A stretch of DNA of 42,127 nt from Pseudomonas alkylphenolica (GTDB taxonomy: Bacteria; Pseudomonadota; Gammaproteobacteria; Pseudomonadales; Pseudomonadaceae): contig NZ_JADUCM010000041.1 in NCBI RefSeq assembly GCF_016009175.1, positions 1-42,127 of the forward strand. The letters run 5' to 3'. Below, piece after piece: positions 8,291-15,912 of this stretch (its first letter is position 1; each line of letters opens with the position of its first letter). Below the pieces are notes generated by a model. The model was not told the origin of the DNA and ran no database searches. It saw only the letters and a program-made list of their open reading frames with translations. A program made the translations under genes and the position numbers.

Positions 8291-9270
8291 TGTGGATAAC
8301 CTCTGCGAAAGCCCACCAAGCCCTTTGTTTACCTGGGCTTGAGGCAGCTGTTCGTTTTTTGATCAGTGTTTCCCGAGACCCTGCTGGGGTAGAATGCGGC
8401 TCTTTTTTCCAGCTTGCAGCCCGCCATGACCGACACCGCCAGTGCCAACCGTCCCCACGTCGCCATTATCGGAGGCGGGCCAGCCGGGCTGATGGCCGCC
8501 GAAGTACTCAGTCAGGCCGGCGTCGCGGTGAGCCTGTACGACGCCATGCCCTCAGTGGGGCGCAAGTTCCTGCTGGCCGGTGTCGGCGGCATGAACATTA
8601 CCCATTCCGAGCCCTACCCGGCCTTCATCAGCCGTTATGCCGAGCGCAGCGGCGAAGTCGCCGGGCTGCTGGAGGGCTTCGATGCCGACGCCTTGCGCCA
8701 GTGGATTCATGGCCTGGGCATCGAAACCTTCGTAGGCAGCTCCGGCCGGGTCTTCCCCCGCGACATGAAAGCCGCCCCGCTGCTACGCGCCTGGCTCAAG
8801 CGTCTGCGCGATGCCGGGGTAGTTATCCACACCCGGCACCGCTGGATTGGCTGGAATGCCGATGGCAGCCTGCGAGTGGCTTATCCACAGGGTGAACTGG
8901 CGCTCAAACCGGCGGCGACCTTGCTGGCACTGGGTGGTGGCAGTTGGGCACGCTTGGGCTCTGATGCAGCCTGGTTGCCCTGGCTTGTGGATAAAAGCGT
9001 CGAGGTCGCGCCACTGCAGGCGGCCAACAGCGGTTTTGAAGTGCAGGCCTGGAGCCCCCTGCTCAAGGACAAGTTTGCTGGCGCCCCGCTGAAGAACATC
9101 GCCCTGAGCCTGGCCGGACAACCGCCACGCCTGGGTGAGTGCATAGTCACCGCCCAGGGCCTGGAGGGCAGCCTGGTCTACGCCTGGTCGGCGCAGATCC
9201 GTGAAGCGATCAACCGCGCCGGCAGTGCCACGGTGCTGCTCGACCTGCTGCCCAATCGCACTGTGGATAA
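8291..9270. other. Cluster of five perfect DnaA-box 9-mers (TTATCCACA)
   Basis: The strong DnaA box TTATCCACA occurs at 8823-8831 and 8881-8889 on the plus strand, and at 8291-8299, 8986-8994 and 9262-9270 on the minus strand. One is in the leader and four are inside the flavoprotein gene, in different reading frames, so protein conservation does not explain them. Single further copies in the window lie at 6957-6965, 21347-21355 and 35045-35053. Five in under 1 kb is far above chance, and both number and span resemble the E. coli datA locus. The function is an inference. Confidence 0.5.
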
Positions 9271-9685
9271 CGTTCAGACAGCCTTGAGCAAACCCCGGGG
9301 CTCACGCTCGATGGCCAAGCACCTGCACAGCCAGTTGGGCCTGGATGGCGTCAAAGCCGCGCTGCTGCGCGAACTGACCGATGCCTCGACCTTCGCCGAC
9401 CCGGCGCAGCTGGCCCGGGCGATCAAGGCCCTGCCGATCGAACTGGTGCGCCCTCGCCCGCTGGACGAGGCGATCAGCAGTGCTGGCGGGGTAATGTTTG
9501 AGGCAATGGATCAACGCTTGATGCTCAAGGCGCTACCAGGAGTGTTTTGTGCAGGCGAGATGCTCGACTGGGAAGCACCGACCGGTGGGTATCTGCTGAC
9601 CGCATGCTTTGCCAGCGGGCGCAAAGCGGGGCTTGGGATGCTGGAATGGTTGAACGACGCTGATCATACCGATGCGTGTGTGTAG
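8426..9685 (+). CDS. HI0933/YhiN-type FAD-dependent flavoprotein (TIGR03862-like)
   Basis: A 419-residue flavoprotein. The N-terminal dinucleotide-binding motif is HVAIIGGGPAGLMAAEVL (about 11-28), followed by VGRKFLLAGVGGMNITH, typical of the HI0933-like family. The C-terminal TGGYLLTACFASGRKAG is the family's second FAD contact. No precise reaction is established for this group. ATG 8426 is used; a TTG four codons upstream is in frame, and no strong ribosome site precedes either. A possible -10 element TAGAAT ends about 30 bases upstream. The gene body holds four DnaA-box 9-mers, and its stop codon lies within the edge of a REP element. Confidence 0.88.
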   Translation: MTDTASANRPHVAIIGGGPAGLMAAEVLSQAGVAVSLYDAMPSVGRKFLLAGVGGMNITHSEPYPAFISRYAERSGEVAGLLEGFDADALRQWIHGLGIETFVGSSGRVFPRDMKAAPLLRAWLKRLRDAGVVIHTRHRWIGWNADGSLRVAYPQGELALKPAATLLALGGGSWARLGSDAAWLPWLVDKSVEVAPLQAANSGFEVQAWSPLLKDKFAGAPLKNIALSLAGQPPRLGECIVTAQGLEGSLVYAWSAQIREAINRAGSATVLLDLLPNRTVDNVQTALSKPRGSRSMAKHLHSQLGLDGVKAALLRELTDASTFADPAQLARAIKALPIELVRPRPLDEAISSAGGVMFEAMDQRLMLKALPGVFCAGEMLDWEAPTGGYLLTACFASGRKAGLGMLEWLNDADHTDACV

Positions 9686-9782
9686 GAGCCTGCGATCGAG
9701 CGCGTAGCGGTCGCCACTTGTTCCGCCAACTCGACCCTCGGGGCTGCTGTGCAGCCCATCGCAGGCTGCGCCAGCTCCTACA
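9681..9782. repeat. REP-like palindromic repeat (Pseudomonas type)
   Basis: TGTAGGAGC at 9681-9689 and GCTCCTACA at 9774-9782 are perfect inverted ends. Inside them CCTGCGAT (9689-9696) pairs with ATCGCAGG (9758-9765), and GGGCTG with CAGCCC forms a small inner hairpin. This is the Pseudomonas REP/BIME style, set between two convergent genes. The left arm overlaps the stop codon of the flavoprotein gene. Confidence 0.85.
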
Positions 9783-9801
9783 GTCTACAAAGCCACAAAC
9801 C

Positions 9802-11133
9802 TCAAGGTTTGCGCTTGCGCGGGCCGGTATTGAAGGTTGGCACCTTGCGCACAGGCTTGGCCGCTGGAGCGGCCGCTGGCGCTTCAGCACTGTCCATCCA
9901 GCGTCCCAGGCTGCGCTTGCTGCTGCTTTCCTTGGGCTTTTTCGGTTTCTTCGGCTTCTTCAGCACCTGCCCACTGGCATCGGTCATCGGCACTTTGTGA
10001 TCCGGAATGAAGTCCGGCTCTTCGTGACGCGGCAGGGTCTTGCGGGTCAACGTCTCGATCGCTGACAACAGTTGCACTTCATCGGCGCACACCAGTGAAA
10101 TCGCCTCGCCGGTGTTGCCTTTGCGGCCCGTGCGACCGATACGGTGGATATAGTCTTCCGCCACGATGGGCAGGTCGAAGTTCACCACCAGCGGCAAATC
10201 ATCAATATCCAGGCCCCGCGCCGCAACGTCGGTAGCTACGAGGATCTGGATCTCGCGTGCCTTGAAACTGTCCAGCGCACGTTGGCGGGTGGCCTGGGGT
10301 TTGTCGCCATGGATACCGTCGGCGTTCACACCCTGGCCACGCAAGCGCTCGACCAGCTGATCGACACCGTTGCGGGTCTTGGCAAATACCAGCACCTGCT
10401 TCCAGCGTTGTTTGCGCAGCAGGTGGCTGAACAGCTCCGGCTTGCGCTTCTTGTCCACCGGCACAATCCACTGCTTGACCGTGCTGGCAGTGACGTTGCG
10501 CGGGCTGACTTCGATGCTCAACGGGTCATTCAGGGTCTGTGCAGCCAACTGGCGTATTTCGTCAGAGAAGGTTGCCGAGAACAGCAAGGTTTGCCGACGT
10601 ACCGGCAAGGCGGCATAGACGGCCCGCAATTCTTCGGCGAAGCCCAGGTCAAGCATGCGGTCGGCTTCATCAAGCACCAGAGCCTGGAGCTGATTGAACT
10701 TCACCGCGTTCTGGCGGAACAGGTCGAGCAAGCGACCCGGGGTGGCCACCAGCAAGTCGATGCCCTTGCGCAGCTTCATCATCTGCGGGTTGATACTGAC
10801 CCCGCCGTACACCGCGTAGGTACTCAGCGGCAGATGTTCGGCGTACTCACGGATATTGTTGTGCACCTGTTCGGCCAGCTCGCGCGTAGGCACCAGCACC
10901 AGGGCACGTACCGAGTTGCTGGCGACCTTGGCGCCTTCCAGGGTCAGGCGCTGCAGCAGCGGCAAGGCGAAGCCTGCAGTCTTGCCGGTACCGGTCTGGG
11001 CTGCCGCCATCAGGTCGCGCCCGGCCAGCACTGCCGGAATGGCCTGGGCCTGGACCGGCGTCGGGGTGTTGTAGTCCAGGCGCTCAAGCGCGCGCAGCAA
11101 AGGTTCAATCAGGCCAAGTTTGGCGAATGTCAT
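9802..11133 (-). CDS. rhlE: DEAD-box ATP-dependent RNA helicase RhlE
   Basis: A 443-residue RNA helicase. The Q motif (FAKLGL...PTPVQAQAIP) is at 3-33, motif I AQTGTGKT at 45-52, PTRELAEQ near 82, DEAD at 155-158, SAT at 186-188, and HRIGRTGR in the second RecA domain. The C-terminal tail is basic and low in complexity (repeated Lys-Lys-Pro, then Arg-Lys-Arg-Lys-Pro), as in Pseudomonas RhlE, and probably binds RNA. RhlE remodels structured RNA in ribosome maturation and mRNA decay with the degradosome. ATG 11133 starts the conserved MTFAKLGL; the nine in-frame codons upstream are not family sequence. It is convergent with the flavoprotein gene across the REP element. Confidence 0.93.
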   Translation of the reverse strand: MTFAKLGLIEPLLRALERLDYNTPTPVQAQAIPAVLAGRDLMAAAQTGTGKTAGFALPLLQRLTLEGAKVASNSVRALVLVPTRELAEQVHNNIREYAEHLPLSTYAVYGGVSINPQMMKLRKGIDLLVATPGRLLDLFRQNAVKFNQLQALVLDEADRMLDLGFAEELRAVYAALPVRRQTLLFSATFSDEIRQLAAQTLNDPLSIEVSPRNVTASTVKQWIVPVDKKRKPELFSHLLRKQRWKQVLVFAKTRNGVDQLVERLRGQGVNADGIHGDKPQATRQRALDSFKAREIQILVATDVAARGLDIDDLPLVVNFDLPIVAEDYIHRIGRTGRKGNTGEAISLVCADEVQLLSAIETLTRKTLPRHEEPDFIPDHKVPMTDASGQVLKKPKKPKKPKESSSKRSLGRWMDSAEAPAAAPAAKPVRKVPTFNTGPRKRKP

Positions 11134-11208
11134 GGCAATACCGTCAGGGGAATTCAGCAATGGCGGCAGTTTACCTTGTTCCGCCGGCGCCTTCCTGACA
11201 AACCGCAG

Positions 11209-12141
11209 TCACTTGCACAGCTCGCCGTCGGCCGGCGCCGGGGCCTTGGCAGCTTGCGCCGCAGGTTTGCGCCACTGCGGCAGACCGATCAGCACTACGG
11301 CGCCAATGATCACCGCCATCGCCACGCACTCCTCGAAGCCGATCTGCTCGCCCGCAAAGAGGATGCCCAGCAGCACCGCCACTGCCGGGTTGACATAGGC
11401 ATAGCTGGTGGCGGCTGCCGGGCGCACATGCTTGAGCAGGTACATGTAGGCGCTGAACGCCAGGATCGAACCGAAGAACACCAGGTAGGCCAATGCGCCC
11501 CATCCGGCAGCCGTGGGCATTTGCGTCATGCGCTCGCCACTCAGGGCACTGCCCAGCAGCAGTACGGCGCCGCCCACCAGCATCTCGGCCGCACTGGCCA
11601 TCGGCCCCTGGGGCAGTGGCAGGCTTTTGCTCCAGACCGAACCGAACGCCCAGGACGCCGCCGCAAACAGAATCAGCGCCGCGCCCATCGGGCTGGCCTG
11701 CAGGTTCGAGCCGAGGTTGAGCATGGCAATGCCGATCAGCCCGAGGAGGATCCCGGCCCATTCCAGACGGGTGTTACGTTGACCCCAGAACAAGCCGAAC
11801 AACAAGGTGAACAGCGGCACGGTCGCCACCGCCAATGCCGCCACGCCAGAGGCGACACCGGCGTGCTCCGCCAGGGTCACGCCGCCATTGCCACAGCTGA
11901 GCAACAGCACACCGATCGCCCCGGCGGCACGCCATTGCGGCCAGGTCGGTGCCGGTACCCCACGCCAGCGCAAAAAGCCGTAAAGCAAAGTACCGGCGAT
12001 CAAGAAGCGCACGCCCGCCATCAGTAACGGTGGCCAGGACTCGACACCAATACGGATCACCAGGTACGTCGAACCCCACACCAGGTACAACGCGAGGAAG
12101 GCGCCGATCAAAACCAACGGGAAGCGACGAGGGGCAGGCAT
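11209..12141 (-). CDS. yedA: EamA/DMT-family exporter, YedA-like
   Basis: A 310-residue inner-membrane protein with ten predicted helices in two EamA repeats. The first starts at LVWGSTYLVIRIGVESWPP, the typical YedA N-terminus, and the second includes ATSYAYVNPAVAVLLG. The family exports amino acids or other small metabolites. The start codon is preceded by eight C residues (G at 12142-12149 on the plus strand) exactly where a Shine-Dalgarno should be, so translation initiation looks unusual. It is divergent from an Lrp-type regulator with an inverted repeat between them, which suggests regulator and exporter form a unit, as seen with other Lrp-family/exporter pairs. Confidence 0.87.
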   Translation of the reverse strand: MPAPRRFPLVLIGAFLALYLVWGSTYLVIRIGVESWPPLLMAGVRFLIAGTLLYGFLRWRGVPAPTWPQWRAAGAIGVLLLSCGNGGVTLAEHAGVASGVAALAVATVPLFTLLFGLFWGQRNTRLEWAGILLGLIGIAMLNLGSNLQASPMGAALILFAAASWAFGSVWSKSLPLPQGPMASAAEMLVGGAVLLLGSALSGERMTQMPTAAGWGALAYLVFFGSILAFSAYMYLLKHVRPAAATSYAYVNPAVAVLLGILFAGEQIGFEECVAMAVIIGAVVLIGLPQWRKPAAQAAKAPAPADGELCK

Positions 12142-12221
12142 GGGGGGGGCTCGAAATCGTGTTGTTGGAGAGGTAGTTTAAAAAGGTGTGCAGCTGAACA
12201 TAAGTTACAAAACCTGTTTAA

Positions 12222-12253
12222 AAGAACCGTACACTTTTGAAACAACGGTTCTT
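12222..12253. promoter_or_regulatory. 9-bp inverted repeat, candidate operator of the Lrp-type regulator
   Basis: AAGAACCGT (12222-12230) and ACGGTTCTT (12245-12253) are perfect inverted copies with centres 23 bases apart, about two DNA turns. The repeat lies between the divergent exporter and regulator genes, 43 bases before the regulator start. GTTTAAAA also occurs twice, near 12176 and 12216, 40 bases apart. The layout suits binding by a dimeric Lrp-type protein. Confidence 0.5.
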
Positions 12254-12295
12254 CCACCCACAAACCTTCGATTCAGCAATCGCCTCGGGAAGCCC

Positions 12296-12754
12296 ATGGA
12301 CAAATACGATCGGATGCTGCTCAGCGCCTTGCTGGAAAATGGCCGGGCCTCGTTCGCAGAGCTTGCGCGCAAGGTCAATCTGTCGGCACCGGCGGTCGCC
12401 GAACGCGTCGCCAAGCTTGAAGCCTGCGGCGTGATCACCGGCTACCAGGCCAAGGTCGATCTGGAGAAAGTCGGTCTGCCGATCCAGTGCGTGATCGAGT
12501 TGCGCCTGGCCAGCCACGGCAATCAGCAAACCTACGAAGCGCTCACCCAGATCCCGCAACTCACCGAGTGCCACCGGGTAACCGGCGACCCCTGCGTGAT
12601 CATGCAAGCGGCAGTGGGCTCAATGCCCGAGCTTGAAGAGCTGATCAATCGCATCGCCCAGTTCGGCTTCAGCAAAACCTCGATCATCCTCTCCAGCGCG
12701 GTGCAACGACGCTTGCCCCTGGGTCACCTTGAGCACAACGGCAAGAAGGCCTAG
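12296..12754 (+). CDS. Lrp/AsnC-family transcriptional regulator
   Basis: A 152-residue regulator. The N-terminal helix-turn-helix (LLSALLENGRASFAELARKVNLSAPAVAERV, split across about 7-38) is followed by the RAM ligand-binding domain from about 65 to 140, with the conserved ECHRVTGDPCVIMQAAV. It probably senses an amino acid and controls the divergent EamA exporter and itself. ATG 12296 follows GGAAG at short spacing and gives the family length; an in-frame upstream start at 12188 adds non-family residues and would cover the inverted repeat. The TAG stop overlaps the TAG of the convergent exonuclease gene through a shared CTAG. Confidence 0.9.
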   Translation: MDKYDRMLLSALLENGRASFAELARKVNLSAPAVAERVAKLEACGVITGYQAKVDLEKVGLPIQCVIELRLASHGNQQTYEALTQIPQLTECHRVTGDPCVIMQAAVGSMPELEELINRIAQFGFSKTSIILSSAVQRRLPLGHLEHNGKKA

Positions 12755-13353
12755 CGGTAGGCGTTGAGCGCCTCGCCAATCTTCGCCGCCGGCACTTTCT
12801 GCAAGCTGCAGAACAGCTGGTGGGACACGCCATTGATACCCTGCTCACGCAGGCGTCCGGCCATATGCTGGGCCAGGTTGGCGGCCATCTCGGCATCGGC
12901 CATTGCCCGGTGGGCAGTGCCGGTATCCGGCAGGCCGGCCCAACGGGTCAGGGTCCCCAGCTTATGGTTGGGCGCGGCTGGCATCAGGCGCCGGGCCAAC
13001 AGCATCGAACAGGCAAAACGCTGGTTGCGGCTGCGACCGATCTGCGCCAGTTCGTAATCCCAGAACTTCTGGTCGAACGAGGCGTTGTGCGCCAGCATCG
13101 GCGTATCACCGACGAATTCGGCCACCTCATTCATGACCTGGGCAATCGGCGGGGCGCTGCGCAGCATGGCTGTTGTGATACCGGTCAGCGAGGCGACAAA
13201 GGCCGGCACGGGCAACCCGGCATTCATCAGGCTCTGGTAGCGCTCGACGATGCGCCCCCGCTCAAGCATGACAACCGCCACTTCCGTGGCCCGGCAACCG
13301 GCGCCCGGTGAAATGCCGGTGGTTTCGAAGTCGATGACAGCAATACGTTCCAA
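12751..13353 (-). CDS. DnaQ-like 3'-5' exonuclease domain protein
   Basis: A 200-residue protein of the DEDDh exonuclease family. Asp8 and Glu10 lie in VIDFETTG (ExoI), Asp94 in HNASFD (ExoII), and His148 with Asp153 in AHRAMADAE (ExoIII), so the active site is complete. It resembles the DNA polymerase III epsilon exonuclease core but lacks the polymerase-binding tail, so it is a stand-alone nuclease for DNA or RNA ends. The start is a TTG at 13353 with GAGG eight bases upstream. It follows the NYN gene after 20 bases in one operon, putting two nuclease folds together. Its stop overlaps that of the Lrp-type gene. Confidence 0.88.
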   Translation of the reverse strand: MERIAVIDFETTGISPGAGCRATEVAVVMLERGRIVERYQSLMNAGLPVPAFVASLTGITTAMLRSAPPIAQVMNEVAEFVGDTPMLAHNASFDQKFWDYELAQIGRSRNQRFACSMLLARRLMPAAPNHKLGTLTRWAGLPDTGTAHRAMADAEMAANLAQHMAGRLREQGINGVSHQLFCSLQKVPAAKIGEALNAYR

Positions 13354-13373
13354 AAACTGAACCTCAGTAAAAA

Positions 13374-13853
13374 CTAGTGCCGCAGCAACAAGCCGCCTTC
13401 AATCGGCACGTAGCGGCTGGCCGCACGAATCAGGGAGTTGGCGGTCAGGCCCGGAACACCGTAGGCGACCGCTTCGATACCGTGGCGGCTGATGACCCGC
13501 TCAAGCAGCAAGTCAAAATCACCGTCGCCGGAAGCCAGTACCACTTCGTCGACCCTGGCCGCCGCGTCGATCACATCCAGGGTAATGCCGACATCCCAGT
13601 CGCCCTTGGCCGAACCGTCGCTGCGCTGGATATAGGGTTTGAGTTTGACCGTGAAACCGAGGTTGCGCAGGATCTGCTGAAACTGCTGCTGCTTGCTGTC
13701 ACCCCGGTCGATGGCATAGGCCACCGCCTCGACGATCTGGCCATGCTGGCTGATGTCGGCCCACAGCGCGGCATAATTGAAATGACAGCCATAGGCCTGG
13801 CGCACGGTGTAATAGAGGTTCTGCACATCGGCGAATACCGCGATCTTCTTCAC
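13374..13853 (-). CDS. NYN-domain (LabA-like, DUF88) putative RNase
   Basis: A 159-residue PIN-like protein. Acidic residues that would bind metal are Asp9 in VFADVQNLYY, the aspartates of KGDWDVGITLDVID, and those of ASGDGDFDLLL; this is the LabA/YaiI-like pattern. NYN domains are generally ribonucleases, but this group has no agreed substrate. The start is a GTG at 13853 with GAGGA seven bases upstream; the ATG just before it is out of frame. It is probably cotranscribed with the downstream exonuclease gene (20-base gap), while the DUF2076 gene lies 101 bases upstream on the same strand. Confidence 0.85.
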   Translation of the reverse strand: MKKIAVFADVQNLYYTVRQAYGCHFNYAALWADISQHGQIVEAVAYAIDRGDSKQQQFQQILRNLGFTVKLKPYIQRSDGSAKGDWDVGITLDVIDAAARVDEVVLASGDGDFDLLLERVISRHGIEAVAYGVPGLTANSLIRAASRYVPIEGGLLLRH

Positions 13854-13954
13854 CGTTCATCCTCATGGCGCCACGGCGCTGTTAGCGGCCGCCGCACACC
13901 GGGGCCGTTTCGGCGCCCAGTATGCCAGCCTGGAGGCGGTGCGGGTATGCGCGG

Positions 13955-14695
13955 TCAGATGAAGCTGTCATCACCGTCGAAAAAACCACCGTCATCGTTG
14001 CCGTAGTCGGTGTTCATGAAGCCGCCCTGATCATTGTCATAGCCGCTGTTGTCGGCGGTCAGTCGTTGCTCGTCGTTACTGCCCCAGCCGCCGTTGTCGC
14101 TGGCCGGTGCAGGCTCTTCCTTGATGACTTCGACCACTTCTTCAGGTTGCGAGTGATGGTTGAACAGGCTACTGATGCCCTGCGCCAGCATGACCCCGCC
14201 GGCTACGCCTGCGGCGGTCTGCAAAGCACCACCGAGGAAACTACTGGCACCACTACGGGCGGGTGCGGGCGCAGGCGCTGCGTTGAAGCCTTGCTGCGGA
14301 GCAACACCAGGCTGGCTGAACCCACGTGACGGCTCACGCCAGCCACCACCGCTCGACGCGCTGGCGGATGCTTGCGTTTGTGGCTGAGGATCACGGGTAC
14401 CGCTGCCGAAAATGCTCGATAGAAAACCACCACTGTTGCTTGGCGCCGTGGCAGCCACTTGCGCCCGGGCTTGTTTCAACTCGGCCTGCAGTTGCTTGTT
14501 CTGATCGTCCAGGCGCTTGAGCGCCGCTTCCTGGACCAGGATCGCCTGCGCCATGTAGTACGGTGCGGCGGGCTGTTGTTGCAGGTGCTCGGCAATCCGT
14601 GCCTGGGCCGACGCGTCACGGGGGACGGTCGGATCTTCAGCTTGCCTGAGCCGGCCAAACAGGCCGTCGATCAGGGTTTGTTCTTCACTGTTCAT
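13955..14695 (-). CDS. DUF2076-family protein
   Basis: A 246-residue protein matching the DUF2076 pattern. A helical N-terminus starts MNSEEQTLIDGLFGRL, followed by PAAPYYMAQAILVQEAALKRL and a coiled coil (LDDQNKQLQAELKQARAQV, about 60-85). A Gly/Ser/Gln/Ala-rich linker leads to one hydrophobic glycine-rich segment (SSFLGGALQTAAGVAGGVML, about 150-172) and a very acidic tail with repeated Asp-Gly-Gly and Asn-Asp. Function unknown; related proteins are described as periplasmic ligand-binding sensor-like, but no signal peptide is visible. ATG 14695 follows GAGG and excludes a non-homologous upstream extension. It is divergent from the YciC-like gene. Confidence 0.85.
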   Translation of the reverse strand: MNSEEQTLIDGLFGRLRQAEDPTVPRDASAQARIAEHLQQQPAAPYYMAQAILVQEAALKRLDDQNKQLQAELKQARAQVAATAPSNSGGFLSSIFGSGTRDPQPQTQASASASSGGGWREPSRGFSQPGVAPQQGFNAAPAPAPARSGASSFLGGALQTAAGVAGGVMLAQGISSLFNHHSQPEEVVEVIKEEPAPASDNGGWGSNDEQRLTADNSGYDNDQGGFMNTDYGNDDGGFFDGDDSFI

Positions 14696-14849
14696 GGCAA
14701 CCTCATACAAAAGCCGGGGGGATACGCGTTCACTGAAAATGGGGTGTCTGGGCCGCGGATTCAACACAAGTCGCGATGAAACTTTCTTCAGCTTGGAGGC
14801 TGGCTGGGCTAAAGTTACGCCCTGCTTTTTGCCATTACGATATCGACCG

Positions 14850-15518
14850 ATGAATCCGCTCAGTGTTTTGCGTGACTCCCTGTATTTCTTCCGCCGCCAC
14901 CTGCTGAGCATTCTCCAGCTGTGCTTGCCGCTGGTGGTGCTCGAAGCGCTATTTACTCAGTTGCTCTACCAGCAACTGGGCAAGGACGCGTCCCAGGGCT
15001 ATGGCATGCTGGCCAGCCTGCTGTTCTACCCCTTGTACAGCGCCGCACTGATTCTCTACCTCGACACCCGCAGCAACGGTTATACACCGCTCAAGCGCAA
15101 CCTGCTGGCCATGGCCTTGCGCCTGTGGCCGTCGTTCGCCCTGATGGTGATGCTCAGCTCGTTGTTGATCATGGCCGGCGCGGCCCTGTTCATCATTCCG
15201 GGGATCTGGGTCATGGTCCATCTGGTGTTTGCCGAATACCTCCTGGTATTGCGCGGCCTGCCACCGATTGCGGCAATGCGCGAAAGCTTCCAGATGACCA
15301 CCGGAAATTTCTGGAAGATTTTCACCTGCATCCTCGGTGTACTCGCACCCTTGTGGTTGATTGACGGTATCAGCCAGATGCTGGTGCCTGAACCCTCGCC
15401 GCTGGTGCAACTGGCCATCGACAGCGGCAACAGCTTCCTGCAGCTGTTCAGCACGGTGGTGATGTTCCGCCTGTACATGCTGGTCAGTGAAGCGGCGGTG
15501 GAGCCGCCTGCGCCCTGA
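14850..15518 (+). CDS. YciC-family inner-membrane protein
   Basis: A 222-residue protein with about six membrane segments, matching UPF0259/YciC: N-terminal LRDSLYFFRRHLLSILQLCLP, central RNLLAMALRLWPSFALM, then LFIIPGIWVMVHLVFAEYLLVL and AMRESFQMT. Role unknown; probably membrane organisation. ATG 14850 begins the family sequence, whereas in-frame upstream codons run into the control region of the divergent DUF2076 gene. No good ribosome site is visible. A strong GC hairpin 21 bases after the stop may end transcription. Confidence 0.85.
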   Translation: MNPLSVLRDSLYFFRRHLLSILQLCLPLVVLEALFTQLLYQQLGKDASQGYGMLASLLFYPLYSAALILYLDTRSNGYTPLKRNLLAMALRLWPSFALMVMLSSLLIMAGAALFIIPGIWVMVHLVFAEYLLVLRGLPPIAAMRESFQMTTGNFWKIFTCILGVLAPLWLIDGISQMLVPEPSPLVQLAIDSGNSFLQLFSTVVMFRLYMLVSEAAVEPPAP

Positions 15519-15539
15519 ACACGGCTGTGTCCAGATCAA

Positions 15540-15560
15540 CTGCCCGGCAGCGCCGGGCAG
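15540..15560 (+). terminator. Perfect 9-bp hairpin after the YciC-like gene
   Basis: CTGCCCGGC and GCCGGGCAG pair perfectly around a three-base AGC loop. The stem is very stable but no T-run follows on either strand, so it is a terminator or RNA-end stabiliser candidate rather than a textbook intrinsic terminator. Confidence 0.5.
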
Positions 15561-15652
15561 AACACGCCCTTCCCTGGAAAGCCTGCAAGCTGCCCTGATT
15601 CCCGCGCCTCGGTGAAAGTGACAGTTCACTACCGATATGCAGGGAGCATCCA

Positions 15653-15880
15653 TTGAACGCATTCACGAATGACAACAACTGGGCCAAGCGCGCCGAAGTA
15701 TTTCTCGGCGCGCTCCATATTGTTGATGAAACGGCTGCCCCCGAAAGCCCTCCTGGTGAAAAGCACAGACCTGTGATCCGCACACACCACGATCCGGCAG
15801 TGACCAGCCCTCGCTTCTCCTATCTGAGAGTCGGCGAAGGCAAGGAAGTCACGTTCCGTATCGAACGGGCCAACGTTTGA
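15653..15880 (+). CDS. Small protein of unknown function, partner of the next gene
   Basis: A 75-residue protein with a TTG start; GGAG lies six bases upstream and no ATG occurs in frame, so the TTG is the only good start. It has no signal peptide or membrane segment. The N-terminal half is mixed, the middle is rich in Pro and His, and the C-terminus reads FSYLRVGEGKEVTFRIERANV, a likely beta-hairpin. That end aligns with the C-terminus of the next protein (FFLLNVSDGDVHEFLIKRVD): Leu-x-Val-x-acid-Gly, then Phe-x-Ile-x-Arg. A 32-base gap to the next gene suggests one operon. I do not recognise the family; it could be a trimmed paralogue. Confidence 0.6.
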   Translation: MNAFTNDNNWAKRAEVFLGALHIVDETAAPESPPGEKHRPVIRTHHDPAVTSPRFSYLRVGEGKEVTFRIERANV

Positions 15881-15912
15881 TCCAGCGTTCTATGCATTGA
15901 TAAGGAAATCCC

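Noticed and set aside
8318..8340. Terminator after the deacetylase gene (AAGCCC/GGGCTT)
   Set aside because: The stem is only 6 bp with an 11-base loop, and the T-run starts about 15 bases later, so it does not form a normal intrinsic terminator.
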